Part shown: piece by piece, positions 22,318 through 33,089 of the stretch
Layout of the letters: each line of letters begins with the position of its first letter
Position numbering within the stretch: position 1 is the first letter of the stretch
Assembly (NCBI GenBank): GCA_963585895.1
Contig: CAUZXS010000227.1
Span: 62,001-126,000, forward strand
Reading direction: 5' to 3'
DNA from: Sepioteuthis lessoniana
Lineage: Eukaryota > Mollusca > Cephalopoda > Myopsida > Loliginidae
DNA: 64,000 nucleotides
Notes under the pieces: model-generated
The model's database searches: none
Seen by the model: only the letters and a program-made list of their open reading frames with translations
What the model was told of the DNA's origin: nothing
Position numbers and translations under genes: made by a program

Positions 22318-22440
22318 GGGATGGAATCATGCCTTTCCTTAGGGCATAAGTACAAAAAAAAATCAGTCACTGTTGGAATTTGAACTTGGCTCATAAATTT
22401 CATTCTCTGTAACTGTTAGGACATACACAACTCAAATGAA
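22318..22440 (-). mobile_element. degenerate S1/S3-type SINE head
   Basis: GCCTTTCCTTAGGGCATAAG and TTGGAATTTGAACTTGGCTC resemble the central block and B-box region of S1/S3 in reverse. The tail is absent. Weak call. Confidence 0.45.
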
Positions 22441-23288
22441 ATGATTTAATTTTAATATAAATCAGTCAATTCTTGAATATTGATATATACCTGCTTTCTA
22501 ATAACATCTTTTGATGTTGAAAACAAATGTGAAATAACTTTTAAAATGAAGTATCCAAAAACTGGAAAAATCAAATTTGAAAATGTCAAGGTTAGCAAAA
22601 TAAGTTTTTAAGGTTTTTTATGAGTTACAATGGAGATTGAATTTGACCCATTTTCTCTTTTGTCTTATTGAAAGTAAATATGAGAAAGATAAAGTTTCTC
22701 TAAATGGCTGTTGCAAACACTAAACTTGAAAGCTGAAAAAATAAAAATGTGCTAAAAGTGATGTGAAAGTTTTTGAAATTTTTCTGAAATTGACTCAAAA
22801 GGTTGTTTTAAATGTTTATATTTTAATGACTGTTGTTTCAGTTTTTCATTGAAAATATTATTTCAGAATACTTTTTACTGCTTCAGTGGCATATGATAAT
22901 ATATACCAGTAAACATTCTTTAACATAATTAATTTGTATCTTAAACTTGCCATTGTAAGATTTTTAGACTATCAACAGTTTTACTTCAACAATATATTTA
23001 TATATATATGTGTGCGTGTGTGTGTGTATTGTTAGATTATAAGCTGACAGAACTTGATATGTAATGAAAAGGTTAAATTAAAAAATATCTTTCTTGAAAA
23101 GTTGAAAAGAAAAAGATGAATTTGGAATTTGATTCTTTGTCATGAATGTTTAGTAATCCAATTTAACAGGGTTGTAAATTTTGATTCTCTCTCAGAGCAG
23201 AAACTGATACTATGCAAGAAAAAGTTATACATTGCTACTTTCTTAGTTTTAAGTGTGTGCACACACATATACACACAAGCACAAGTAT
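22441..23288. other. anonymous AT-rich DNA
   Basis: No gene seen. TA/TG run at about 22993-23027. Confidence 0.45.
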
Positions 23289-23640
23289 ACAAGGTGCGTT
23301 AAAAAAAACCGATCAAGACTGAAGACGCATTTACTAAGATAGAAATTAAAAATGAATGAAATGCTAATTTTCCTCAAAACAGTCTTTGCTTTCAACACAC
23401 TCATTCCAGTGAGTCTTTCATTGGTTGAAGTACTTCTAAAACTTCCGTTTTGTTATGTGTTTTAAACCACACTATCATATTTCTTTTTGTGTCTTACACG
23501 TCTTCAAATCTTACCTTTGAGATGAATTTTCAGTTTAGGAAACAAGAAAAGATTGCTTGGAGCTTGTGAGTTGAGAAGGTGTGGCTTTTGCACATTCTTG
23601 TGTTTTGCCAAAAAACTGCAGATCAAAAAGTATCAAAGCT
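23289..23640 (-). mobile_element. mariner-like remnant 1
   Basis: The left end CAAGGTGCGTTAAAAAAAAC looks like a mariner terminal repeat. Inside, the minus strand gives a degraded transposase C-terminal part (LQPMKDSLE region). The 26797 remnant shares the layout (ATCAAGACTGA, ATTTACTAAGA, ATTGGTTGAAGTA), so both belong to one family. Most of the transposase is missing or unreadable. Confidence 0.6.
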
Positions 23641-23691
23641 ACAAATCAAAAAAGACTGAGAATTGGTAATGACTTCATGACAATAGTCTAG

Positions 23692-23945
23692 ATTATTATT
23701 ATTTAGAATAATTGGACTATTGACCTCATCTTTATTGTTATAATCACAACATTTCAGACTCATATGTCCTTCGGCCTTTTTCAGGTGTTTCATGTCAGAC
23801 TCAAGAGTCCATACAGAATCTTGAACTGAACCTGAGTTTGACATGAAACACCTGAAGAAAGCAAAAGGATATATCATCTGAAACATGATTATAACAATAA
23901 AGATAAGGTCACTAGTCCAAATATTCTTAGCAATAATAATTATCA
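23692..23945. repeat. fold-back (inverted repeat) element
   Basis: Two ~110 bp arms in opposite orientation around a ~25 bp spacer at 23807-23830. Matching landmarks: TCAGGTGTTTCATGTCAGAC (23781-23800) against the complement of TTTGACATGAAACACCTGAA (23837-23856), and CTTTATTGTTATAATCA against TGATTATAACAATAAAG. A few mismatches. A transcript would form a long hairpin. No transposase. Confidence 0.85.
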
Positions 23946-24003
23946 AGCTTCATATAACAAATCTAGACAAATAGTAGTCTAGTTGTCAAGAGATGATTAA
24001 TCA

Positions 24004-24562
24004 TTTTGTTTGTTTGGTTATTCATTTGGTTATGTTTTATGGTATATCAACCCTTGAGGCTTATTTAATGCCAAAAATACACCTGCCCAAGCCAAAACCC
24101 AACTACATAGTCTGGAACAAGGAGCTGCTGGCATAGGCCTCCATGTCAACACAGACAAGATGGAATACATATACTTTAATCAAAGAGGCGACATCTCCAC
24201 ACAAAATCATAGTTCTCTGAAACTAGTAGACAAGTTCACCTACCTAGGAAGCAGTGTCTTATCAACTGAGACAGATATCAACACGCAATTAGCAAAGGCA
24301 TGGATAGCTATCAATAGGCTATCGGTCATATGGAAGTCAGACCTGACCGATAAAATAAAACACAGTTTTTTTCCAAGCAGCAGTGATAGTGATACTGCTG
24401 CATGGATGCACTACATGGACGCTAACTAAACATATGGAGAAAAAGCTTGACAGCAATTACACAAGAATGCTGTGAGTAATATTGTAATATTATGGCTGGA
24501 GTTTGTACTAGCTTGCTATGATGTCCCAGTCAAATACATTAGCCACTATACCAGAGGGTTTT
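24004..24562 (-). mobile_element. S1-type SINE split by a LINE segment
   Basis: Minus-strand SINE tail at 24004-24075 (TTTTATGGTATATCAACCC, TTATTTAATGCCA) and minus-strand head at 24487-24562 (GGCTGGAGTTTGTACTAGC, GCCACTATACCAGAGGG). The middle of the SINE is missing and a plus-strand LINE piece lies between. Confidence 0.65.
24076..24472 (+). mobile_element. LINE copy E, internal fragment
   Basis: About 400 bp from just after the YADD box through the thumb region: CTACATAGTCTGGAACAAGG, GACAAGTTCACCTACCTAGG, TGGAAGTCAGACCTGACCG. The plus ORF at 24160-24429 covers part of it. It ends abruptly at ACAAGAATGCT, without the family 3' end, which is unusual for a LINE insertion. Confidence 0.82.
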
Positions 24563-25816
24563 GACTTTATAAGGAAGCGAATGATGTAAATAAAAATTTC
24601 ATATCCCATTTAAAACATTTTCCGTTTACTTTTTGTTTCTGATAATAACATTAGAGAACTTTTGATAATAAAAGAAAAATACAGCATATAAAATCTATTT
24701 ATTTTCTAAGCTCAGCATAATTTTGGTACCTCATATAAGGCACCCAGTGAGGACCAAACTCAATAGTCTGAAAAACCTACTTATTAACAATAGCACAATG
24801 TACAGACACGCATAAAAAATCTATATTTCTATATGGGATATTATAAAAATCAACAGAACATTAATTCTTGGAAAGTAAATAATTTGAAAAAAAAATTCAT
24901 TCAAATTTCTTTCTCACAAAAAAAAAAGAAGAACTATCTCAAATTTTATTGAAGAATTCATTTAAGTTTTTCTTGTATTCTTTATTACAGTTATTCAAAA
25001 ACAAATTTCCAGTCTATAAAAATTTGATTTGATGTCAGGAAAATATTAACTTCTCGGACCATAGTAACATTCTGTTAACTTAAAATAACTACCAATGCTT
25101 TTTTGTTTATATTTGAGAACTAGTAATGGTACCTGACATTGCTCAGGGAAAAAAAAAGATAATGTGGTATTGCAGGGCATCAAAGAAAGTTTGTGGGGAC
25201 AATGATGAGATAAAGAGAAAATGATGAGTTCACATCAGAAAATAAAAAAGTCAGACATGTGGTCACACAAAAAATCCCACTCACTTGATTATTGATGTTG
25301 CAACTTCTCTCTGGACTGCTATCAAAAACAGGAAGATATGAAGTAGTATTCTTAAGTCACTGAAGGAAATCTATAGTTTGACAAATTGTAGCCAATCATC
25401 AGTGGTAGAGGGGGTCAGTTTTGTTAGCCTTGAAATTTCGGTTGTTACTTGTTGCACAGTCAGTAATGAATGAACTGCCTGAACTTTCTTAAAAATCCAC
25501 AACTCTCATATGGAACCATTTCTCACACTAACCATGAGAGATCTTATGATTGAGTCTTTGTTGTCAGTCACTCAGCTGGATACTAGGTTCACTGATCATG
25601 GGATTTGGCCAGTTTATTGTAATAAGAAATAAAATGTTTTAAATAAATAATAATGATATGTATTTCAACAAGATTCTATGGATACAGAAATTATGAACAT
25701 GACATAAATAAACATCAAAAAGGGTTCTAACATAAAAAAAAAATTAGATTAGTTTCTGATAATCTCTTTTGTACATAACATTTTGGTTATGTTATTTTTG
25801 TTCTTTTTTTTGCAAA
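24563..25816. other. anonymous AT-rich DNA
   Basis: Nothing recognised. Confidence 0.45.
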
Positions 25817-25818
25817 TA

Positions 25819-26418
25819 CAGGGATTGGACAATATAATAGAAACACCTGGAATCTTTGTATCATAATTTTGAAACTTCTATAAAACCATCAAACTTTTTT
25901 ATTTTTATGTTTTTTTGATTTCTTATTAATTTTTCTCATCTTATTTTACTGTTGCTTTTTTACAGATATCACTAGAAGTAATTAATCAAAATTCATTAAA
26001 ACGGCAAATCTTTCAGACTTTAAAAGAGGTAAAATTGTTGGTGCTTGAATGGCAGGCGCTAGTGTAACAAAAACCGTTGAATTATTTGTTGTAGCAAGGA
26101 TTACTGCCTCAAAAGTAATTACAGCATTTGAGAAAGAAGGAAAAACCTCTTCACTGAAGCAACACTCTGGAAGAAAGTGAAAGCTGTCTGATAGGGACCC
26201 TTGAACTCTTATGTAGATTGTTAGGAAGGATCACAATAATACAGCTCTGAAAATTACACCAGAGCTTAATGACCATCTTGAGAACCCAGTTTGCTCAAAA
26301 ACTGTAAGAAAGGAGCTGCACAAAGCCAGATTTTATGGGAGGGCTGCAATCAGAAAACCACATTAAAATAAATTTGTTTGAAATTTCCAGGTGTTTCTAT
26401 TATTTTGTCCAACCCCTG
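25819..26418 (+). mobile_element. Tc1-like transposon, internally deleted
   Basis: 600 bp, flanked by TA (25817-25818 and 26419-26420). Terminal inverted repeats of about 35 bp start CAGGGATTGGACAATATAAT (left) and CAGGGGTTGGACAAAATAAT (right, complement), both followed by AGAAACACCTGG. Inside, the plus strand encodes a broken N-terminal Tc1 transposase region (LSDFKRGKIVGA-like start, helix-turn-helix area, KTVRKELHKARFYGR) with stops. The catalytic half is missing. Typical full Tc1 elements are 1.3-1.6 kb. Confidence 0.9.
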
Positions 26419-26420
26419 TA

Positions 26421-26796
26421 CATACAAAGTGTACTTTTTCACTACTTACTTGTGAACATCCAACATATAGCTGGCCATGTGAAAAACATGTATCTGACCT
26501 TGTGGTTCCCATTATGTATCACATCGGAGTCTCTATCACAATTAGTTTAGCTAGAAATGGTACATTTTTGTCATTTGCTGACCTCCAGTGACCTTAAATG
26601 ACTTTGGAGGTCAACATTATAAAATCTTTGGAGCCTTATATCTAATAAAACATCCATAGGACTTACTATTCGACTTGATCTGTGAATGGATAAACATTTT
26701 AATGTACAAACTGTAGCTTATTAGAATAATCTTTTGATTTTTCTTTTTACTATTAACTTTCTACACTGTGACATATTTTAAATACCATCCAATACA
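26421..26796. other. anonymous DNA
   Basis: No gene. A small inverted repeat TGACCTCC...GGAGGTCA lies near 26579-26613. Confidence 0.4.
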
Positions 26797-27045
26797 AGAA
26801 TTGTTCAAAAAGTATCAAGACTGAGGCTGTATTTACTAAGACAGAAATGAACAAGGAACAAAATATTAATTTTCTTTAAAATGGTCTCTTAGGTATTCAA
26901 CATTTTTCTTCCACTGAGTTTCTTATTGGTTGAAGTAACTTTTAAAACCTATATTTTGGTATTGTATTAAGCAGCACCATATTTCCTTTAATGTCCTCAA
27001 TATTGGGATCATCACTTTATCATATAAATTGCTTATCTCTGTACA
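26797..27045 (-). mobile_element. mariner-like remnant 2
   Basis: Parallel to the 23289 remnant: GTATCAAGACTGAGGCTG, TTTACTAAGACAGAAAT, TTCTTATTGGTTGAAGTAAC. Heavily mutated, truncated, no usable frame. Confidence 0.55.
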
Positions 27046-28142
27046 TATCTTCATTCAAATTTTAAGATTTTAAATTTAGAAAAATTAGAGATTCAGTCTC
27101 AATGTCTTCCAGTAGCACCTCATATGAGTTTTTCAAGATTTTGATTATTTTTATCTTCTTTATCATTTTAACTATCAAAAACCTCAGTGAAATTTTTTTA
27201 TATCTTAAAACTATTGATATAATTTTTTTTCTGAAATTCTGACACATACAGTTATTACAATTATAAATTGATTCTTTTAGACAAGTTTCCTTCTTTTTGT
27301 TATCTTTATTATAATGTTTTGGTCATTGTAATAACTTGGTCTTTTTGGTTGATGTCGCAGTTAGTAACCAGTGATTTAATATCAATCCATCAATAATTAA
27401 GTAGGTAATATTTAGGATAATCCTCAAACTGTTTTATTATGATGCAGACATTTCGAGCTGAGTTGTTAAATGATTTTGAGGTCAGTGTGACGAAGCAAAG
27501 ATATATAATGGCTTTGATTCTCCTCACTTCATTAATACAATATTACTGTCCAGAAAGACCATACAAAACTGAACTCTATACTGACTATATGAAAGCATTT
27601 TTCACTGCTAAGAGCAGGCATTAGAAAACAAATCTCTTTTCATGTTATAATGCCAGTTTTAAATAGCTTTCTTTGGTACGTTCTTTTCATAATACCAGTT
27701 AGAGTTCTGGAAGTGCACATTTAAGAATATGATATTGTGCACATCACTGAACACCAAATAGTCAATCTGCCTTGAAAACATTTTTTCAGGATTCCTTCTC
27801 AAAGGAAGAATTTATATTTCAGATGTTTAGCAATCGTAATCTTTATTGAGAAAGGAAGGAAATATTTCCTCACAAAGGAAGGATATATTTCTTCATAAAA
27901 GAAGGATGTATTCATATATGAACTCAACCAGGAAGGTATTTTTGATTTCATATGTTTAGCAATTATCATCTTCATTGCAAAATGAAAATGAATGTGTCTT
28001 GTGAGCATCTCTGCTGTAATACTTGGCTTTATGGTGTAAGCACTCTGTCAATTTTATATAATACAGACAAAACCCTACAATGTGAGAAATCAGAAAATAT
28101 AAGAATCAGATAGATGACATTGAGGCGAGGATCAACTGACAT
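27046..28142. other. anonymous DNA with a local duplication
   Basis: No gene recognised. At about 27820-27990 two imperfect copies of an ATTTCAGATGTTTAGCAAT / CATATGTTTAGCAATTATC segment lie ~135 bp apart, with AAGGAAGGA motifs between them. Confidence 0.4.
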
Positions 28143-28390
28143 GTATGCATTTACCCAACCCCTCCATGGTAGATAGGATGTGACACAAGAGCAATTTTTA
28201 AATGGAGTTGATTTGAATTCAGAGTTTACCTTCTCCTAAGCAGATTGCTTAAACAGCACTAAAAAACCTAGTCTGCTCTACTATTTACCCATAGCAAGTG
28301 GTAGTGGGAGAACAGATGGATTCATATCTTTCTCAAAGGCATTACCAAGAAGAGAAACAAAAAGCCTTGTCCAGAATTTGAATAATAACA
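28143..28390 (-). mobile_element. S3 SINE, 5' truncated
   Basis: Minus-strand S3: tail GGATGTGACACAAGAGCAAT at the left, then TTCAGAGTTTACCTTCTCC, the central TACTATTTACCCATAGC and GGATTCATATCTTTCTC blocks, and a degraded B-box region at the right. The A-box part is missing. Confidence 0.78.
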
Positions 28391-28656
28391 ACAAATAATT
28401 ATATGGTCATGAATATTCTTTATATTAAACATTGTCAATTGTTAATTTTTACTTATATATTCTTTCATCTTTTTAATTGTAATTGTTTTATTCATCACAG
28501 CTCACTTGGGTTGTTTTTTTTTATGTCAGTGAAGAATAGTCTGTATTGGAGACAATAATAAAAGATAAATCCTCAGTGACATTTGAACTTATAAAAACAA
28601 AGCAAAAGGGGATATGAGTTGGAGTCAAAGTGCTTATCCTTTAATTTCAAAGAGCA
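28391..28656. other. anonymous DNA
   Basis: AT-rich, nothing recognised. Confidence 0.4.
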
Positions 28657-29185
28657 CAGTCAGCTGGGGCTGTAGAATACACAGACTACATCTTTACAGA
28701 AGAGTAATACCCCTCCCCGCCACCAACAAGAGTCCTGGATATGACATTAAACCATCTGATAGCGAGGTTCCAGCCTTGGAAATTAGGGGAATGTGGAGTA
28801 CCCCTTCTTGCCATTGCTCCCAGGTTCACTCTTACCCAGAGAGGTAGCACCTGATAGGGTCCTATCAATGTGTCAAATAGAACAAACTGTGTGCAAACAA
28901 ATGACTGATGTTAGGGAGTGTCCTTATGGTGTAATGGTTGAAGTGATGGACTGTGAAATTGTAGTAAGCAAGTTTGAACTCCAGTTGCACTATTACGTTC
29001 ACTTTCAGACAAATACCTTTGGGAAAGGTATGAACCCCTTTATCCTCCCAGCTATGGGTTAAACAGTACCACTACTGTTTTTCTTGGAGAATGGTTTTGG
29101 CATTAAATAACCTACAAAGGTTGATATACCATTAAACAAAGAAAAGAAAGAAAAAAAGACTGATGTTAAATTGTGACTGTTATAT
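28657..29185 (+). mobile_element. S4 retroposon, 5' part, with nested S1
   Basis: S4 head CAGTCAGCTGGGGCTGTAGA, GAGTCCTGGATATGACATTA, GCCATTGCTCCCAGG and GATAGGGTCCTATCAATGTG. It is broken at GACTGATGTTA by an S1 insertion, resumes at 29158 and stops at about 29185, where the duplicated LINE segment begins. Its 3' part reappears at 30450. Confidence 0.78.
28914..29157 (+). mobile_element. S1 SINE, full length, with target duplication
   Basis: A-box TGGTGTAATGG, B-box-like GTTTGAACTCC, CTTTGGGAAAGGTATGAACC and CCTCCCAGCTATGGGTTAAA, with tail AAATAACCTACAAAGGTTG then ATTAAACAAAG and A-rich repeats. GACTGATGTTA is present on both sides (28903-28913 and 29158-29168): an 11 bp target-site duplication inside S4, direct evidence of retroposition. 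Confidence 0.92.
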
Positions 29186-29592
29186 AGGTGTACCACATGG
29201 ACTCTGACAAAACATATATGGAAAACGCTAGATGGGAACTACACAAGAATGCTACAAGCTATATTGAACAAATCCTGGGAGCAACAGCCCATGAAACAAC
29301 AGTTGTACAGCCACTTACCTCCCATCTCTAAAACTATCCAAGTAAGATAAACAAGACATGTAGGACACTGCTGCAGAAGCAAGGATGAACTCATAAGTGA
29401 TGTCCTCTTATGGACTCCTTCACATGTGCATGCCAGTATTGGCTGACCAATAAGAACTTACCTACAACAGCTCTGTGTGGACACAGGATGTAGTCTAGAA
29501 GACCTGCTGAGAGTGATGGATGATGGGTATGGATGGGGAGAGAGAGAGAGAGAGTCAGGGAAATCTATGCTAGCAGGATGACTTGATGAAGA
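29186..29592 (+). mobile_element. LINE copy F, 3' fragment
   Basis: From GTACCACATGGACTCTGAC to GATGACTTGATGAAGATGAAG, about 400 bp, matching the LINE C-terminal coding region and 3' end. A GA run interrupts it near 29541-29556. No intact frame. Confidence 0.85.
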
Positions 29593-29740
29593 TGAAGTGA
29601 AAAATGATTAGTTTAGCATTGTGAATAAATCTTCTTAAAACTGTAAAAGGCGTTGGGAATAGGACTTGTATTTTCTATAAAAATAAAATAATTTATTAAA
29701 AGAAGCTATAGCTAATAACAGACAGGCACATTTCTCTTTA

Positions 29741-29787
<47 letters not shown>

Positions 29788-29880
29788 TAACCCCCAGTAC
29801 AAGCAGGATGTGACACACAGTCAATTTTTAAGTGGAGTTTAATAGGTCTGACTTGGAACAGATTATGTGCAAAAAAAAAA
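29186..29880 (+). repeat. direct duplication, copy 1 (LINE F + TA + S3 end)
   Basis: About 690 bp nearly identical to 32496-33183. I count about ten substitutions plus differences in GA and TA run lengths. It contains the LINE 3' fragment 29186-29592, about 150 bp of unique DNA (AAAGGCGTTGGGAATAGG), a TA run at 29744-29786 and a minus S3 tail (AGCAGGATGTGACACACAGT). It ends at an A run, beside a Tc1/mariner-type element. Confidence 0.92.
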
Positions 29881-30447
29881 GGGTTTGGAAACAAAAATAG
29901 AATAATTTTCCAAATATTTTTTTAGTCTGATCAGTCCAATTTTTTTTTAAATATGATAAATCTAAATTTTCATGATTAGCTCTATTATTCAAGCACTTTT
30001 TCATTAAAATTCAACCCAATATGAGTGAGCAAGAAAAGAAATGACAAAGAATCTCTGATTTGCTTAACACCGAAATCAAGCCAAAACAAATTTTTGAAAT
30101 AATTGGAGTTTCTTTATGGCCTCCATCAAGCCCAGATCTTAACTTCCTTGATTACGTTATATAGGGCATTTTAGAAAGCAAAACAAATGCAACTTCCCAT
30201 TCAAATATTAGTTTGCTTAAGACTGCTATTGTGGAGGAATGGAATAAAATGTTTGACGAGTTTATTTTGAAGGCATGCAAATCTTTTTGAAGGCATGTTG
30301 ATACAATAATTGAAAAAAATGGTGGCTATATCAAGTAAATTTACTGTCTTATGTTGTCATTTATTTTTTTAAATTAAAATTGATATTGTTTTATAATAGT
30401 CATTTATTATCATACTAGAATATTCCTATTTTTGCTTCCACACCCTG
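29879..30447 (+). mobile_element. Tc1/mariner-superfamily element, degraded
   Basis: Ends are inverted repeats: left AGGGTTTGGAAACAAAAATA, right complement CAGGGTGTGGAAGCAAAAAT. TA follows the right end at 30448; the left TA is mutated. The plus strand from about 30117 encodes a broken C-terminal transposase region with the WPPSSPDLN catalytic-site pattern and a following LDYVI stretch with stops. The N-terminal part is lost. Confidence 0.82.
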
Positions 30448-30449
30448 TA

Positions 30450-30615
30450 CTTGAAACCATTTAACTATATGCAAAAAAGACCTCAGGCTTGTTTAAGAAT
30501 GTCATCTACAAAATGTGTTTACAAATCATACATATATTTGATATATATGTATAAAGAGGATTTGGCATTTAATAACCTACAATGGTTGATATGCCATAAA
30601 ACCCAACCAAACTAT
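30450..30615 (+). mobile_element. S4 retroposon, 3' part
   Basis: Resumes the S4 broken near 29185: TTGAAACCATTTAACTATAT, GACCTCAGGCTTGTTTAAG, TTAATAACCTACAATGGTTG and ATATGCCATAAAACCC with CAAAC repeats. Confidence 0.8.
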
Positions 30616-30641
30616 CTATTTCTAACTCACTAATAATGCAT

Positions 30642-30752
30642 TCCCTCAGCTATAGGTTAAATACTACAGCTGCTGTACTTCTGGCTTTAGTATTAAATAA
30701 CCCATGAAGGTTTATATGCCATTAAACAAAGAAACCATATCAAACCAAACAA
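30642..30752 (+). mobile_element. S1 SINE, 3' half
   Basis: CCCTCAGCTATAGGTTAAAT, TGCTGTACTTCTGGC, AAATAACCCATGAAGG and GCCATTAAACAAAG. The tRNA-like head is missing. Confidence 0.78.
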
Positions 30753-31249
30753 ATAAGTATCTGCTAACCTATCTTGCTTACAACTACACCATGTGAAGCA
30801 CTCTTAAAATATTTTAAGAAGAATTCAAGAAATATATTTATTGAATTAAGCCAACTTTGGAACTTGCTTAGAGCATCTTGTAAATTTACTATCAATGGCT
30901 AATGAGAGTGGTGAACTAATCTTTAAGCTCCTGAGTTACTTCACAAAAAAATTAAGAACAATTAGGAATGAAAAAGTTTTGGTATTTTTCTCTGATATCT
31001 TTAAAAAAACAGAAGAAAGTTTTACAAAAACTTTGTCAGGAAAACTTTTTATGTTAAAGTAAAAGCATTTACAAGTATTTCTTAACTTTATTCAAATATT
31101 TTGAAAGAATGGAATGACACTGCAGTATTCGTAGACTCATATAGAATAATATCCCTATCTTTACTCTTGTTATAACAAAGATTTAGATGATCTAAAGGTA
31201 CGAGTCTAAAAAGTTGTTGAATAATGAAAATAGTTCATATTGAAACCTC
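30753..31249. other. anonymous DNA
   Basis: Nothing recognised. Confidence 0.4.
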
Positions 31250-31530
31250 ATGTATGTATTTACCCAACCCCTTCCCAACAGGATATGACACAAGGTCAAA
31301 TTTTAAGCAGAGTAAAGCTGGTTTGAATTCCTTTTAGACTGGTTGCCTAACCAAGGCTAAAGAACTCAGTGTGCCCCACTGTTAACCCTATAGCTAGAGG
31401 ACTGGAGAGAACAGAGGGTTTCATGCCATTTCCAAGAGCATTAGCACAAAGGAAAATGCAAACAGCTTTATCTAGGATTTGAACTTGGGTTGTTGATTCC
31501 ATTTCCTATGTTGATAACTGATATGCTAAA
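31250..31530 (-). mobile_element. S3 SINE, full length, diverged
   Basis: Minus strand: tail ACAGGATATGACACAAGGTC, then GACTGGTTGCCTAACCAAGG, the central TTTCATGCCATTTCCAAG block, B-box complement AGGATTTGAACTTGGG and a degraded A-box side near 31525. Confidence 0.8.
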
Positions 31531-31555
31531 TGTGTTTCTTTGATGTAACTTTTAA

Positions 31556-31736
31556 TAATACACTTGTCTTTTTATAATACACTCATCTCTTTTAATAATA
31601 CACTTCTTTCTTTCAATACACTTCTGTCTTTTTATAATACACTCATCTCTTTTTATAATACACTTCTCTCTTTTAATAATACACTTCTTTCTTTCAATAC
31701 ACTTCTGTCTTTTTTAATACACTTATGTCTTTTTAT
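31556..31736. repeat. short pyrimidine-rich minisatellite
   Basis: Tandem units of roughly 17-22 bp built on ATACACTTCTTTCTTTCA, ATACACTCATCTCTTTT and ATACACTTCTGTCTTTTT. The 67-codon Leu/Ser/Phe/Asn-rich ORF here is a by-product of the repeat. Confidence 0.85.
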
Positions 31737-32149
31737 CAAAAATATTAAAATCTTTTTCCTCAATTAAGAGTTTGGAAGGAGCCTATCTAGAGCTCCTCTA
31801 TGTTTTTTAAAGCTTATGTAATGTCCTACAAATGGCATTTTCTGAAAGTTTTGAATGCTGGTGGTTAAGTTTTCCTCAATCTTGTATCATGATTGGTAAG
31901 CAATTATTATCCACTTCTGGGCTTTATTTCAAGGGACAAGTGATCACCTTAAAAATGCTGAAACAAGTTCAGGCCATTATGCTCAGATATTGTTTCATTT
32001 CCTTTCACTTTCTAAATTTTGTGAGCAACTTTAGAGTTTTTGAGACTCAGTTTAAAAAAATTCCTCAAAATCGCCAGCCTCTCAGTATTGTATCCATAAA
32101 TTTTGTAGTTATAAGATGTGACATAAAATAAGCAAGGGTGTAAAGGTCA
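31737..32149. other. anonymous DNA
   Basis: The 99-codon plus ORF at 31832-32131 shows no domain I can identify and has no recognisable splice or promoter context. Left uncalled. Confidence 0.4.
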
Positions 32150-32893
32150 ATCCCTGCACAGCCTGGAGCAGAAAGCATTGGCCTCCATGTGAATGTGAAA
32201 GAAGCGGAATACATGTGTTTTAATCAAGGAGCCATCTCCACTCTAAATGGTGGTTCACTGAAATTAGAGAACAAGTTCATATACCTCAAAAGCAGCATCC
32301 AAATATCAGTATGCACCAAGTGAAGGCATGAACAGCTATCAATAGGCTATTGATCATATGTAAGTCTGATCTATCCAATTAAATAAAATGGGATTTTTTC
32401 CAAGCAATGGTTGTGTCAGTACAACAGAGTCCATGTGGTACATCTATACAGTAGTATTGACACAATCATTGATTGGAAGAAATCCAATTTTATTCAGGTG
32501 TACCACATGGACTCTGACAAAACATACATGGAAAACGCTAGATGGGAACTACACAAGAATGCTACAAGCTATATTGAACAAATCCTGGGAGCAACAGCCC
32601 ATGAAACAACAGTTGTACAGCCACTTACCTCCCATCTCTAAAACTATCCAAGTAAGATAAACAAGACATGTAGGACACTGCTGCAGAAGCAAGGATGAAC
32701 TCATAAGTGATGTCCTCATATGGACTCCTTCACATGTGCATGCCAGTATTGGCTGACCAATAAGAACTTACCTACAACAGCTCTGTGTGGACACAGGATG
32801 TAGTCTAGAAGACCTGCTGAGAGTGATGGATGATGGGTATGGATGGAGAGAGAGAGAGAGAGAGAGTCAGGGAAATCTATGCTAGCAGGATGA
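32150..32893 (+). mobile_element. LINE copy G, 3' fragment with internal inversion
   Basis: Starts at AGCCTGGAGCAGAAAGCATT (after the YADD box), continues through the thumb region and ends with GATGACTTGATGAAGATGAAG. Between 32424 and 32495 the sequence is the reverse complement of neighbouring LINE sequence (CAGAGTCCATGTGGTAC against GTACCACATGGACTCTG at 32499). The right part belongs to the direct duplication. Confidence 0.85.
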
Positions 32894-33052
32894 CTTGATG
32901 AAGATGAAGTGAAAAATGATTAATTTAGCATTGTGAATAAATCTTCTTAAAACTGTAAACGGCGTTGGGAATAGGACTTGTATTTTCTATAAAAATAAAA
33001 TAATTTATTAAAAGAAGCTATAGCTAATAACAGACAGGCACATTTCTCTTTA

Positions 33053-33089
<37 letters not shown>

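Noticed and set aside
31832-32131. 99-codon ORF as a host gene
   Set aside because: No domain, no promoter-like context, composition like flanking AT-rich DNA; kept only as anonymous sequence.
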